A stretch of 64,000 bases of DNA from Maribellus maritimus (GCF_022267315.1 NZ_JAIKLE010000014.1:1-64000), one strand, 5' to 3'; counted from the stretch's first letter, positions 26,970 to 36,471 are shown. Made by a program: numbers and translations. The notes: generated by a model not told the origin, from the letters alone.

Positions 26970-27731
26970 GTGATTGCAATAGAAGAACGAGTTGAGCACC
27001 TTTTGTTAATTTTTGAAATTCTTTTAAAAGGTGATAGCCAGGATAAGTTGTTTTCAGAAAACCGGGAGCTTTTGGAAAATTGTTCGCCGACAGATGTTTC
27101 TTCACTCGTTGACAGACTGGTTTCCATGGAGACTCCAATAGAAAAAATAAAAACTGGAATTGATAGATTAATGGCTATTCTTCGTCCGACCATTGAAAAT
27201 CATCCCTACATACCACCGTCATCGGAAACTTATCTTGGGTGTTTGCTGGAAAATAATAGAATACTGGATGAAAAATTGGGAGCTATTCAACCTTTGTTAA
27301 AGCAGTTAAACGAATTTCCTGAAAATGAAAACAACCGGACTTCGTTAAGCGCGGCTATCATCGAATTGTCGAAGTACAGAAATTATTATGAAATTAAGGA
27401 GAGTATTCTTTTTCCTGAAATTCGCAGACATATTTCGAAAAGCGGTTGTCTTACCGTAATGACATCGTATCACAAAGAAATTAAGACAAAATTGGAGTTG
27501 GTCTTACACTTGCTTTCTTCAGATAATTTAGACTTAGCTGAATTTAATAAAGTTGTAAGTGGATTACTGTTAGTTATGTACGAAGTTAAATTCAGGGAAG
27601 AAAGGATTCTTTATATTATTGTTCAGGACTCTATTTCAGAAACAGTGTTAAATTCTTTGTATGATGAAAGTATGGAAATAGGATTTCCCTATTTTCAGCC
27701 AAACCTTGAGGACAAAAAGGAGAACGAATAA
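26970..27731 (+). CDS. DUF438-hemerythrin-like protein with incomplete metal ligands
   Basis: Residues ~5-72 match the DUF438 pattern (LLKGDS, NRELLENCSPTDVSSLVDRL, MPxEEI-like TPIEKI). Residues ~79-240 look like an HHE hemerythrin helical bundle: KESILFPEI with Glu144, MTSYHKEI with His168 and KFREERILY with Glu210/211. The early His-x-x-x-His of the canonical five-ligand set is absent (ENNRILDEKL). The start is GTG 26970; no ATG exists in frame before the upstream stop at 26928. Canonical relatives bind a non-haem di-iron site; metal binding here is doubtful. Confidence 0.62.
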   Translation: MIAIEERVEHLLLIFEILLKGDSQDKLFSENRELLENCSPTDVSSLVDRLVSMETPIEKIKTGIDRLMAILRPTIENHPYIPPSSETYLGCLLENNRILDEKLGAIQPLLKQLNEFPENENNRTSLSAAIIELSKYRNYYEIKESILFPEIRRHISKSGCLTVMTSYHKEIKTKLELVLHLLSSDNLDLAEFNKVVSGLLLVMYEVKFREERILYIIVQDSISETVLNSLYDESMEIGFPYFQPNLEDKKENE

Positions 27732-27754
27732 AACTCTTTGCGTCTTGTTTTCAA

Positions 27755-28885
27755 TCAAATTATTGATTCCTTTTGGTAGATTACTCCACGTTCTTCCAAA
27801 TATTTTAAAATATAAGTGAGATTACCGTCATCTTCTCCAACAAATTCTGGAGGGTTAACTCCTGGTTTTGAAAATCCATTATCGAGGATAAGATTGGCTA
27901 CAGCAGCACATGTATAGCCGGTTGTACGTGCCATTGATATGGTTTGTGTTTCTCTGTCAAATTTGTCAAGAAGGTGATAAATATATTTTGCAGGAGAGCC
28001 ATTTTCGATTCCTTCAATAACGATACGCATTATGGTAAAATCTTCTTCGCCTTCTTTTAATTGCCATTTTGGAAACAGTAGTTTTGCTGTAATATCTATG
28101 GGGCGAATTTTTTTTCCGTCGATATCAATTTCCTCGTATGAGAAAAAACCGGATTCGCGCAGCACTTTTAGATATTCAATACAACCCGGATAACGCAGCG
28201 TTTTTTCAATCATATTTGGAATATTTTTCATGGTTTGCATCAAAGAACGCAGCCCGTCGGAATTCCAGGACTCCAGTGTCCCAATTTCTTCGAAATGAAT
28301 CAATTCTGGATCGGAAAGCGCTTCTTTGGTTACCATTTCATAATTTTGAATAAAACGCGCAGGACGAGTGTATTCTTCAATTACATCGATGGGAGAGAAC
28401 ACAGCTTTGTATTCGTAGGGCCACTCGCGAACCACGGGCAAACCACCAACCAAACATTCGTACGATTTTACACCCATTTTTTTATTGTGATGTCCCAAAA
28501 TAATATTTCCCATCCCCGGTGCCACTCCACAGTCGGCGACAACCGTTACCTGATGTTTCTTTGCGAGCCCGTCGAGTTGTATAAAATCTTCCGCCATAAA
28601 AGAAATATCGACCATATTTTTGCCCGACTGAATCACTGTTTTCATTGCCGGATATCCCATAAAACCAGGAACAGCCCCAACGACCAAATCAAAGTCTTTT
28701 ACGATTCTTTTTAGATTTTCAGAGCTACTTAAATCTGCCTGAATCGTTTTTATTTTAGGATGATTTTGAAACTTTTTTAAAGTGTCAGCGTGTAAGTCAA
28801 CACTGGTAACATCATAATTTTTAGAGAGGTCAATGGCAATGGCACTTCCTACAAGGCCTGCTCCAAGAACAATTATTTTTTTCAT
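27755..28885 (-). CDS. Saccharopine dehydrogenase-family oxidoreductase
   Basis: Start placed at ATG 28885, directly before the Rossmann strand MKKIIVLGAGLVGSAIA (GxGxxG). Further family features: an LSSSENLKRIVKDFDLVVGAVPGF segment, VVADCGVAPGMGNI, and a C-terminal SMARTTGYTCAAVANLIL. The fold is that of saccharopine dehydrogenase / lysine 6-dehydrogenase / carboxynorspermidine synthase relatives, which use NAD(P) with amino-acid substrates. Substrate cannot be read from sequence. It begins 2 nt after the stop of the glycosidase gene and so is second in a two-gene operon. Confidence 0.83.
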   Translation of the reverse strand: MKKIIVLGAGLVGSAIAIDLSKNYDVTSVDLHADTLKKFQNHPKIKTIQADLSSSENLKRIVKDFDLVVGAVPGFMGYPAMKTVIQSGKNMVDISFMAEDFIQLDGLAKKHQVTVVADCGVAPGMGNIILGHHNKKMGVKSYECLVGGLPVVREWPYEYKAVFSPIDVIEEYTRPARFIQNYEMVTKEALSDPELIHFEEIGTLESWNSDGLRSLMQTMKNIPNMIEKTLRYPGCIEYLKVLRESGFFSYEEIDIDGKKIRPIDITAKLLFPKWQLKEGEEDFTIMRIVIEGIENGSPAKYIYHLLDKFDRETQTISMARTTGYTCAAVANLILDNGFSKPGVNPPEFVGEDDGNLTYILKYLEERGVIYQKESII

Positions 28886-28887
28886 AA

Positions 28888-31038
28888 TTAGAATACTGGT
28901 TGCAGATTTTCCCACTTTACATTCCAGTCAGGAGGAAATCCGGGATTATTTTTTGTATTTCCTTCAAAACCGGCACACATCATTGCAACAGCGGTTAATA
29001 AACCTCCATTTCCCGGAAGATATATACGTAATCGCGATGTTTGATAATTGTGACCGTTTACCAGGTAACTGTTTTTTTGTACATCTTTTAACAAGAGACT
29101 AATGGCCTTGTCTGGTTCACCCAACCGTGTGGCTGACATTGCTGCCATTGGGTAGTCCCAGCCCCAGGTACTTTCCCAGTTCCATATTTTTTCAATGTGG
29201 TTGAAAGTGTTTTTCATGATAGCGGTATCCATTTTTACCGTGGCAGGCAAAATTCCAAAAGCGCCCAAAACCATTGGATGATCGGAATAGTAATGTTCGT
29301 TTTCATATGAATCGGGAGCACTTTCAGCAGCGAGGTACAGTCTGTCTTTTTGCGCAAATGCGGGTAGTCCGTCAATAACAGCCTGCCATTCCGGGTTCGC
29401 TGGCATGTTTAATCTTTTGAGCCAGTTTTGTGCAACTGATAATCCCCAGTGCCAGTATGCCACTTCAAAAGGAGGGTTGCAGGTTTTCTCCTTTTCCAGG
29501 CTTTCCTGTGCAGGGATGAGTGGCGGCCCTAAAATGTAACGGCTGTTCTCTTCGTCAAAACGGGCAAAGTCGGCCATAAAATCGGCAGTTGCAAAAACAA
29601 GATCAGCGTATTTTTTTAAAGTAGTGTCGGTTGGATTCTGACGGTAACATAATTCTGCAAAATAAATAATATGAGGTTGTTGCCAGATTAAAAATTCACC
29701 GACACCTGAGGGGCTGTCGCTCCCGTTTGGATCGGTCATTTTGGGCCAGCGGACACCATCGTATCCTTGAATTTTGGCCTTGATTTTTGCTTTTTGGAAA
29801 ATATCAGTGTAATATCCCAGACTTTTGGACAGAAGGTCGGTTCGATTCCAGTAGGCCCAATGTGCAGCATGCCACCAATGCATCTCAATATGGAATTTGC
29901 CAAACCAACTGTTGTAAGTTAATCCGGTTTCCTGGGGCGGTAGTGTTCCCGCACATTGAATTCGCTCCAGGTACTGCGAAAGAACAACACGGCGTTCCAG
30001 TTCTTTGGCCAGCGGATTTTCAGTAGCTGAAAAATCAACAGCACCACCTCTTTCCCAGTAGTTTTTCCACATTTTAATTGAGAGTTCTTTTGCATGCGCG
30101 AAACCGGATGTTTCCTTAAAATTGTTTGTAGTTTTGAACTCCACTGCTACTGATAATTCTGTGTTTCCATTCCCAGGTTGTAAAACAAAGTAGTGTGGCT
30201 CTTTCAATTTTAGTTCCGCATTTCCGGTCCAGGTGAGCCTTGCAAAATATTCAGTTGTATCAATTGTATGTTTGAACGTAACATCGTTGGGATTTTGGTT
30301 AACAATTTCGGAAGTGTGTTTCTCCGGGCTTTCCCAATCACAGGCATCGTCAGCATGATTCCCCGTTGGATAAGGAAAACGGAGTTTTATGCCAAGCTGA
30401 TTGTTTTTTATGATTTCTGACTTAATATGAATTCCTACTAAATCTTTTTCGGGATGACAAATCGTTTCAATATTTACTTTTTGTTCTGAAATGTCGAAAG
30501 AACTTGTAATCAGTCCCTTCCATAAATTCAATTGTTGGTCGATACTTTCTATTTCTTCCGGATTTACAGGTGTTTTGTCTGTATGTAAAAGTTCCAGACC
30601 AACAATTCCCAGATGCAAACGGTGGGGGTTTACTCTGCAGTAGTTAGCTGCTTCCTTTTTTCTTTCGGGTTCATTCCATTGAATTGCATATGGAACCTTT
30701 CTTCCTTCAACATCAAAATCCTTATATGATTCTTCCAGTTTATAGCTTTCTGCATTAGGAAAACTGTGCCAGCCCCATTCCGACATTGTCCCAAGGCAAA
30801 CACCGTTTTTATAAATTTCAGGAAAAGTTTGCAAGCCGGTGGCATCAACGGTAAAAGCAAACTTTCCGTTTCCCACCGAAAGCGACGAAAGAGAATCAAA
30901 ACTATTGATTTGAATATTGTGCCGGTTTACCAGCGCAAATCGGTCAATTTTAGTTCCTTCCTCTTTTGTTGATGTGCAAGAGAAAGCTATTCCACAGAAA
31001 AGAAAAATCAGAGAACTGAAGTTTAGTTTTGGTTTCAT
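28888..31038 (-). CDS. Six-hairpin glycosidase lipoprotein (GH65-like)
   Basis: The ATG at 31038 gives a lipoprotein signal (MKPKLNFSSLIFLFCGIAFSC); the frame extends 21 codons further upstream without a better signal. The N-terminus has RHNIQINSFDSLSSLSVGNGKFAFTVDATGLQTFPE (in two halves, about residues 39-74), a beta-sandwich signature shared with GH65-like proteins. The C-terminal half is an (alpha/alpha)6 barrel with TYNSWFGKFHIEMHWWHAAHW, GEFLIWQQPHI, YWHWGLSVAQNW and WNWESTWGWDYPMAAM. Candidate acid Glu in FHIEMHWWH. Substrate unknown. It is first in a unit with the saccharopine-dehydrogenase-like gene. Confidence 0.72.
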   Translation of the reverse strand: MKPKLNFSSLIFLFCGIAFSCTSTKEEGTKIDRFALVNRHNIQINSFDSLSSLSVGNGKFAFTVDATGLQTFPEIYKNGVCLGTMSEWGWHSFPNAESYKLEESYKDFDVEGRKVPYAIQWNEPERKKEAANYCRVNPHRLHLGIVGLELLHTDKTPVNPEEIESIDQQLNLWKGLITSSFDISEQKVNIETICHPEKDLVGIHIKSEIIKNNQLGIKLRFPYPTGNHADDACDWESPEKHTSEIVNQNPNDVTFKHTIDTTEYFARLTWTGNAELKLKEPHYFVLQPGNGNTELSVAVEFKTTNNFKETSGFAHAKELSIKMWKNYWERGGAVDFSATENPLAKELERRVVLSQYLERIQCAGTLPPQETGLTYNSWFGKFHIEMHWWHAAHWAYWNRTDLLSKSLGYYTDIFQKAKIKAKIQGYDGVRWPKMTDPNGSDSPSGVGEFLIWQQPHIIYFAELCYRQNPTDTTLKKYADLVFATADFMADFARFDEENSRYILGPPLIPAQESLEKEKTCNPPFEVAYWHWGLSVAQNWLKRLNMPANPEWQAVIDGLPAFAQKDRLYLAAESAPDSYENEHYYSDHPMVLGAFGILPATVKMDTAIMKNTFNHIEKIWNWESTWGWDYPMAAMSATRLGEPDKAISLLLKDVQKNSYLVNGHNYQTSRLRIYLPGNGGLLTAVAMMCAGFEGNTKNNPGFPPDWNVKWENLQPVF

Positions 31039-31306
31039 TTGATTAAGCATTTTCAGATTTAAAAACAGGACGACTCGTTGTTTGTATTTTCCTTGTAGCA
31101 TTCGTTGTATTAGAAGAAAGTGGTTTTCGGTTTTTCATTGGTTTAGTTTTAATCCTTCGAAAATAGTTAAAATCAATATTTTCCTGAAATTTAAATTATA
31201 ATCTTGAACCCGATAAAAAAGAAAGCGAAAAACATCAACATATTCTCCGCTCAAGATTTTTACATTTCTGGTGACGCAGAAATGCAATTAATAAACTAAA
31301 ACATTT

Positions 31307-31333
31307 TAGCCAGATAATACTGGCTACTTTTTT
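31307..31333 (+). terminator. Orphan terminator-like hairpin
   Basis: Perfect 7-bp stem TAGCCAG / CTGGCTA (31307-31313 with 31320-31326), followed by CTTTTTTA on the + strand. No + strand gene precedes it, so it would end a short or non-coding transcript. Confidence 0.5.
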
Positions 31334-31471
31334 ATTTCTTCCATCTCTTTGAGCACTGCAAGCTCTGCCGGAAAGGATATCTGGACGATTGCTAAATCGA
31401 TGACTATATTGAATGTTGCAAAAAAGGGTTGCTGAAAAAATAGCAAGGGAAATGACCGCATAAAGATTTTG

Positions 31472-31555
31472 TTAGGCTACATAAATAAGGACAAGTTGAA
31501 ACACTTTTCCCCGGAGAGTTGTTCGAAGGGGAGAAGTGTTTACGAAACAGCCTAA
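31472..31555. repeat. Nested palindrome
   Basis: The outer stem TTAGGCT (31472-31478) pairs with AGCCTAA (31549-31555). The inner 14-bp stem AAACACTTTTCCCC (31499-31512) pairs with GGGGAGAAGTGTTT (31528-31541) with one G-T pair. The apical loop is 15 nt. It could be a structured RNA or the end of a degraded element. Confidence 0.5.
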
Positions 31556-32100
31556 GACTACTTTAATTTAGAGGTATTTTCCTAACGCTTTACTTCGTTT
31601 ATTCGATACAATGGAAACAGTTTTATCGCAGTGTCAGATTTCCGGCTTAAAACAGAATCCAAAAGAAGAAAATGCTCGGTAGATTTATAAAGAAATTAGA
31701 CCTACATTGAGATATTCTGCAAATAAAATTTTCGAAGTTTTTTTTTATCGAACCAATACAATTTAATATGTACATACGTTCAGGTAGTAGTTGGGGAATT
31801 TTTATGTGTGAAATAATCATTTTTCGTTGTAATTCCTTGTTTGGTAGTTATTAATGGGTTTATTTTCTGAGTTTTTATTCTTTTTGAAGCAAAAATAATT
31901 TTTGTTTTTTAATGTATATATTATCCCATTTTTCTATTTAAATTCCTTTTTAATTGTTTGGATTTAAGCATTTTTCTGTTGATTTAGGGGTTACCTTTTG
32001 GGATTTTGCCGAATATAATAATGGAAGGACGCTGGTTCCCTTAAATCGTTAAATCAAATCATGATCGTAATCTTCGATTACACAAGAAAAGAAAGTACAG

Positions 32101-32130
32101 AAGGAGGCATACCCCGCCTCCTTTTCTTTT
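32101..32130. terminator. Terminator downstream of argS, possibly bidirectional
   Basis: Perfect 8-bp stem AAGGAGGC / GCCTCCTT (32101-32108 with 32116-32123). The T-tract is better on the + strand (TTCTTTTT), while on the - strand (argS direction) it is a mixed CTGTACTTTCTTTT. It lies next to the argS stop. Confidence 0.6.
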
Positions 32131-33920
32131 TACATTCTTTCAGGCATTTCTATGCCAAGCATATTCATTCCTGATTTTATAACATTACCAACGGTGGCTG
32201 ATAATATCAAACGGAAATTTCTTTTATCCATATCGGGTTCTGAAAGTATAGAATGATCATGATAAAACTGGTTATACTCTTTTACCAGTTCGTAGCAGTA
32301 GTTTGCAATTACTGCCGGACTGTAATTACTACCTGCTTCTTTAACAGTCCCCGGGAATAGCGAAATCCTTTTCAGGATATCTTTTTCCTTATCTGAAAGC
32401 GAACCTGATTGAATCGTTTTATCTATTGTAATAGTATTGTCAGCGGCTTTTCTTAGTACCGATTGAATACGCGCAAAAGTATATTGAATAAATGGACCGG
32501 TATTTCCATTAAAATCGATGGATTCTTCGGGATTGAATAACATGTTTTTCTTTGGATCTACTTTTAATATAAAATATTTAAGCGCCCCCATTGCAATCAT
32601 CCGGTAAGTTTTTTCTGCCTCCTGAGCTGACAGGGAATCAAGTTTACCAAGCTCCTTTGACATATTTCTGGCAACATTTACCATTTCCTCCACTAAATCG
32701 TCAGCATCAACCACTGTTCCTTCCCTCGATTTCATTTTTCCTGATGGAAGTTCTACCATACCGTATGAAAAATGATATAAATCTTTGCCCCATTCAAACC
32801 CCAATTTATCAAGCAAATGAGCCAAAACCTGAAAGTGGTAATTTTGTTCGTTCCCAACAACATAAACCATTTTATCAATAGCGAAATCAGCAAAACGCAT
32901 TTTTGCGGTACCAATATCCTGTGTCATATAAACCGAAGTACCATCGCTCCTCAGCAATATTTTTTGATCAAGTCCTTCTTTTGTTAAATCAGCCCAAACC
33001 GAGTTGTCGTCTTTCCTGTAAAATATTCCTTCATCTAATCCTCTGAGGACTTCCTCTTTTCCCACCAGATAGGTTTCTGATTCATAATAGATTTTGTCGA
33101 AATCTACACCAAGCTTTTTGTAAGTAATATCAAAACCTTCATAGACCCACTCATTCATGGTTTTCCAAAGTTGAACAGTTTCCTCATCTTTGGCTTCCCA
33201 TTTCCTTAAAAGTTCACGGGCCCCTAAAATGGAAGGAGCCTGGTTTTCGGCCTCCTCTTTTGATATCCCTTTTTGAACCAGTTCGGCTATTTCTGCCTTG
33301 TAATGTTTGTCAAATTCAACATAAAATTCGCCCACAAGGTGATCGCCTTTCATTCCTGAATTTTCCGGGGTTTTTCCATTTCCCCACATTTGCCAGGCAT
33401 ACATCGATTTGCAAATATGAATGCCACGGTCGTTAACAATGTTGGTTTTTACAACTTTTTTTCCGTTGGCCTTTAATATTTCTGAGATTGAAAAACCCAA
33501 CAAGTTGTTTCTGATATGTCCCAAATGCAAGGGTTTGTTTGTGTTGGGAGAGGAATACTCAATCATCGCCAATTCAGAATTCTCTTCAGATAATTTTATT
33601 CCATATTTTTCCTGAGAATAAGCTTCCTGTAAAACTGTTAACCAAAACGTTTTATCGATAACCAGATTTAGAAATCCTTTTATAACATTATAGTTTTCAA
33701 TAACATCAACCGATTTTAAAAGATGATTTCCAATTTCTTCTGCTGTTGCTTCAGGTGTTTTTTTTGAAAAGCGTAAAAAAGGAAAAACAACAAGTGTTAC
33801 GTCTCCCTCAAAGTCTTTTCGTGTATTTTGCAACTGAATCTGATTTTCATTGGCTTCCAGTTTATATAACTCATTTAAAGCCTTTTTTACAGCATCAAGA
33901 ATTATTTTATCGATATTCAT
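32130..33920 (-). CDS. argS: Arginyl-tRNA synthetase
   Basis: Class I synthetase of 596 residues. It has an N-terminal Add-1 domain, the HIGH-type signature HLGH at 132-135 within SSPNTNKPLHLGHIRNN, and the KMSKS-equivalent GKMKSREG near 385. The C-terminal anticodon-binding helical domain ends in GIEMPERM. Charges tRNA-Arg in the cytoplasm. The SPNTNKPLHLGH variant is usual in Bacteroidota ArgS. Single gene between its terminator and the OmpA terminator. Confidence 0.97.
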   Translation of the reverse strand: MNIDKIILDAVKKALNELYKLEANENQIQLQNTRKDFEGDVTLVVFPFLRFSKKTPEATAEEIGNHLLKSVDVIENYNVIKGFLNLVIDKTFWLTVLQEAYSQEKYGIKLSEENSELAMIEYSSPNTNKPLHLGHIRNNLLGFSISEILKANGKKVVKTNIVNDRGIHICKSMYAWQMWGNGKTPENSGMKGDHLVGEFYVEFDKHYKAEIAELVQKGISKEEAENQAPSILGARELLRKWEAKDEETVQLWKTMNEWVYEGFDITYKKLGVDFDKIYYESETYLVGKEEVLRGLDEGIFYRKDDNSVWADLTKEGLDQKILLRSDGTSVYMTQDIGTAKMRFADFAIDKMVYVVGNEQNYHFQVLAHLLDKLGFEWGKDLYHFSYGMVELPSGKMKSREGTVVDADDLVEEMVNVARNMSKELGKLDSLSAQEAEKTYRMIAMGALKYFILKVDPKKNMLFNPEESIDFNGNTGPFIQYTFARIQSVLRKAADNTITIDKTIQSGSLSDKEKDILKRISLFPGTVKEAGSNYSPAVIANYCYELVKEYNQFYHDHSILSEPDMDKRNFRLILSATVGNVIKSGMNMLGIEMPERM

Positions 33921-33984
33921 TTTGAAAGTATTTTAAGAGCGACAAAGATAATATTTTAGGGCGTGTGAAATTAAGAAATCAAAA

Positions 33985-34012
33985 AAAAGCCCTGTCAAAC
34001 GACAGGGCTTTT
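33985..34012 (-). terminator. Terminator of the OmpA-family gene
   Basis: Perfect 12-bp stem (33985-33996 with 34001-34012) containing GCCCTGTC/GACAGGGC and an AAAC tetraloop. On the - strand it is followed by a run of T. It lies 22 nt after the OmpA stop. Confidence 0.85.
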
Positions 34013-34033
34013 ACAAATATTATAAATCAATAA

Positions 34034-35347
34034 TTATTTTCTGATTTTTAATGTTTCGAATTCAACTCTACGATTTAGCTGACGGTTCGCACGTGAATTA
34101 TTTTCTACTTCCGGTTTGCTTTCTCCGTAGTAGTTTGAACTTACATAAGCATTGTTTATGCCTTTTGTGAGTAGGTATTTCACAACCGCCTGAGCACGTT
34201 TTTCAGAAAGTCCCATATTGTATCTTTCCGGACCGGTACTATCGGTATGTCCGCCAACTTCTATTTCATATTCTTTGCTTGACTGCAGTTTATCGACCAG
34301 TTTATCCAACTCTTCCTTCCCTTCTGATCTGAGTGTAGATTTATCAAAGTCGAAAAGAATATTTGGTATCTGAATTGTTTCCCAATCCGGACATCCGTCA
34401 TTATCAACAGAACCAGGTTCGGTAGGACATCTGTCCTGGCAATCAATAACACCGTCTCCATCAGAATCCAGCGGGCATCCGTTTTCATCAACCGGGCAAC
34501 CTTTTGGCGTATCCGGGCATTTGTCTTTTGGATCAGGAACACCGTCTTCGTCAGTATCGGGACATCCGTTGAATTTAGCCAAGCCAGGAACATCTGGACA
34601 GTCGTCATCTTTATCGGCAATTCCATCACCGTCTCTGTCAGGACATCCGTTTAGTTGTGGGCTTCCCGGTTCGTCCGGACAATCATCTTTGTAATCCGGA
34701 ACTCCATCACCGTCGCGATCCAGCGGACAACCTTTTTCGTCAACCTGTACTCCCGGAGGTGTATCCGGACATTCGTCTTTTCTGTCCGGGACTCCGTCAC
34801 CATCAGAATCTTTAGCTTTTCCTAATGCAAATTCAATAATTCCTGAAACTTTAATATGGTCATCAACAACATCGGTCAAAACATTGTTGATATGTCTTGT
34901 TCCATCTATGCCTTTAATGTAAGCAGCTTCCAAATACAAAGAAGTATTATCGCTTATAGGGAATTTAGAACCCACACCTGCATTAAAGTTCACTCCGTCT
35001 TTCAGGTTATCCCACATATAACCAGGGCCAGCAAATAAATAAGGTTGTACACTGGCGTTTTCTGAAAGAATAGAGCCATTATAAAATTTAAACCTCAAAT
35101 TCAGCAAAGGATTTCCAAAGTCAATACCGTCGTCGTTAAACCCCATTTCGTATTTCAACATAAGATCAAATGACGGACTTAAATAACGGCTGACATAAAA
35201 CTCACCTAAAAATCCAAGTTCATTTTTTTCGAGGTTTTGATACAATCCGGGCCCTAATCCAATTGCCCATTTGTTATCTGAATTCTGGGCAAATGCAGCA
35301 CCAATAATAAAGGATAGAACTAAAAAAAGTAAGGTAAATTTTTTCAT
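34034..35347 (-). CDS. OmpA-family outer membrane protein with thrombospondin type 3 repeats
   Basis: Start at ATG 35347, beginning a signal peptide (MKKFTLLFLVLSFIIGAAFA); upstream in-frame codons give no signal. An N-terminal ~165-residue beta-barrel is followed by five calcium-binding TSP3 repeats of the D-x-D-x-DG-x-x-D-x-x-D-x-CP type. A C-terminal OmpA peptidoglycan-binding domain has FDFDKSTLRSEGKEELD, GGHTDSTG, LSEKRAQAV and NRRVEF. The protein links outer membrane and cell wall; this barrel-TSP3-OmpA architecture is common in Bacteroidota. Confidence 0.93.
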   Translation of the reverse strand: MKKFTLLFLVLSFIIGAAFAQNSDNKWAIGLGPGLYQNLEKNELGFLGEFYVSRYLSPSFDLMLKYEMGFNDDGIDFGNPLLNLRFKFYNGSILSENASVQPYLFAGPGYMWDNLKDGVNFNAGVGSKFPISDNTSLYLEAAYIKGIDGTRHINNVLTDVVDDHIKVSGIIEFALGKAKDSDGDGVPDRKDECPDTPPGVQVDEKGCPLDRDGDGVPDYKDDCPDEPGSPQLNGCPDRDGDGIADKDDDCPDVPGLAKFNGCPDTDEDGVPDPKDKCPDTPKGCPVDENGCPLDSDGDGVIDCQDRCPTEPGSVDNDGCPDWETIQIPNILFDFDKSTLRSEGKEELDKLVDKLQSSKEYEIEVGGHTDSTGPERYNMGLSEKRAQAVVKYLLTKGINNAYVSSNYYGESKPEVENNSRANRQLNRRVEFETLKIRK

Positions 35348-35505
35348 AGTAGTATTTTTTGTTAATGTATTTCCACGTCGCATAACCAATTTAGGAATTA
35401 ATTTTGATATTCTAAACAGTGTATTTAATGTTTATGTTTAATTTTATGGTTCTTTTTACAAATTTATAAATTTTAATCAATTCGATAGATTAAATAATCA
35501 TTATT

Positions 35506-36045
35506 TTGTTTGCAATAATTGATATAGAAACAACAGGAAACAGTTATCAAAACGGTAAAATTACTGAGATTGCTATTTTTCAGCACAATGGAATTGAGAT
35601 TACCGATTCGTATTCAACGTTGATTCACCCGGAAATGGATATCCCTTACTTTATCACAAATTTAACAGGTATCAGTAATGAAATGGTTAAAAATGCTCCC
35701 AAATTTTATGAGGTGGCAAAGAAAGTTGCGGAAATGACAGCGGGGAGAATTTTTGTTGCGCACAACGTGAGTTTTGACTATAAGTTTGTAAAGGAAGAAT
35801 ACAATAGGCTGGGATATTTTTATAACAATAAAACGATGTGTACGGTGCAACTGGCCAGAAAATTGCTTCCTGGACACGAGTCATACTCACTGGGTAAGTT
35901 GTGTGCTGATTTGGGCATTGAAATAAATGGCAGGCACCGCGCAGCCGGCGATGCACTTGCCACTGTCAAACTTTTTGAGATTCTTTTGGAGAAAAATAAA
36001 TTGTATAACGATTCTAAATCATTGAATAATTATAAACTATTCTGA
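35506..36045 (+). CDS. DnaQ-like 3'-5' exonuclease (DEDDh)
   Basis: Exonuclease motifs: ExoI IIDIETTG (Asp and Glu at residues 6 and 8), ExoII VAHNVSFDYKF, and ExoIII HRAAGDALAT with the DEDDh histidine. 179 residues, the size of stand-alone epsilon-like proofreading or repair nucleases. The start must be TTG 35506: the only upstream in-frame codons are ATA/ATC/ATT before a TAA at 35491, and family members begin two or three residues before the first strand. The 3' end overlaps the convergent DUF5606 gene by 9 nt. Confidence 0.9.
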   Translation: MFAIIDIETTGNSYQNGKITEIAIFQHNGIEITDSYSTLIHPEMDIPYFITNLTGISNEMVKNAPKFYEVAKKVAEMTAGRIFVAHNVSFDYKFVKEEYNRLGYFYNNKTMCTVQLARKLLPGHESYSLGKLCADLGIEINGRHRAAGDALATVKLFEILLEKNKLYNDSKSLNNYKLF

Positions 36046-36471
36046 ATCGGATTTTATTTCCTCATCTTTTGAGGCATTTTCTTCTTCTTCGGAGAAATTT
36101 AGTAATTCCTTTTCCTTCAGAATATTATACCAAAGAAGTACTTTTTTTATGTCAGAAACATAAACACGCTCCTTATCAAAATCAGGAAGAATTTTTTCAA
36201 AATAATTTTTCAACTCGTTTCCGGATGATTTCGGACTTAAAGCTTCTCCTCCTTCCTCTTTTTCAGCAATCGATTTGAAAACATCTTTTAACGGTATATC
36301 TCCCGATTCGGTATAAATAGCAATATCTTCTAAAGCTGAAACCTTAGAGGTTGAATATACCGGAATTCTTTTTTTTGTGTCCAGTGATTCAACGATTATA
36401 CTATTTTTCGACTCGGCGACCATCTTAAAAAGTCCTGACTGACCTGAAATTGCTAATAATCCTTTTAACAT
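36037..36471 (-). CDS. DUF5606 family protein
   Basis: Starts with the family's MLKGLLAISGQSGLFKMV pattern, then IIVESLDTKKRIPVYSTSKVSALEDIAIYT, a conserved central helix with YFEKILPDFDKERVYVSDIKKVLLWYNIL, and an acidic tail (EEEENASKDEE). Function unknown; the family is widespread in Bacteroidota and the N-terminal part suggests a small beta-barrel. Converges with the exonuclease gene, tail to tail. Confidence 0.83.
   Translation of the reverse strand: MLKGLLAISGQSGLFKMVAESKNSIIVESLDTKKRIPVYSTSKVSALEDIAIYTESGDIPLKDVFKSIAEKEEGGEALSPKSSGNELKNYFEKILPDFDKERVYVSDIKKVLLWYNILKEKELLNFSEEEENASKDEEIKSDSE

Larger units (their letters stand above)
31039..32100. other. Gene-free kilobase with several inverted repeats
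   Basis: No supportable coding region in either strand. It holds a terminator-like hairpin at 31307-31333, a nested palindrome at 31472-31555, a small TTGCT/AGCAA hairpin near 31428-31446, a very AT-rich stretch at 31730-31990, and a perfect GTAATC/GATTAC repeat at 32067-32081. It could be decayed mobile DNA or carry a small RNA. Confidence 0.45.
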
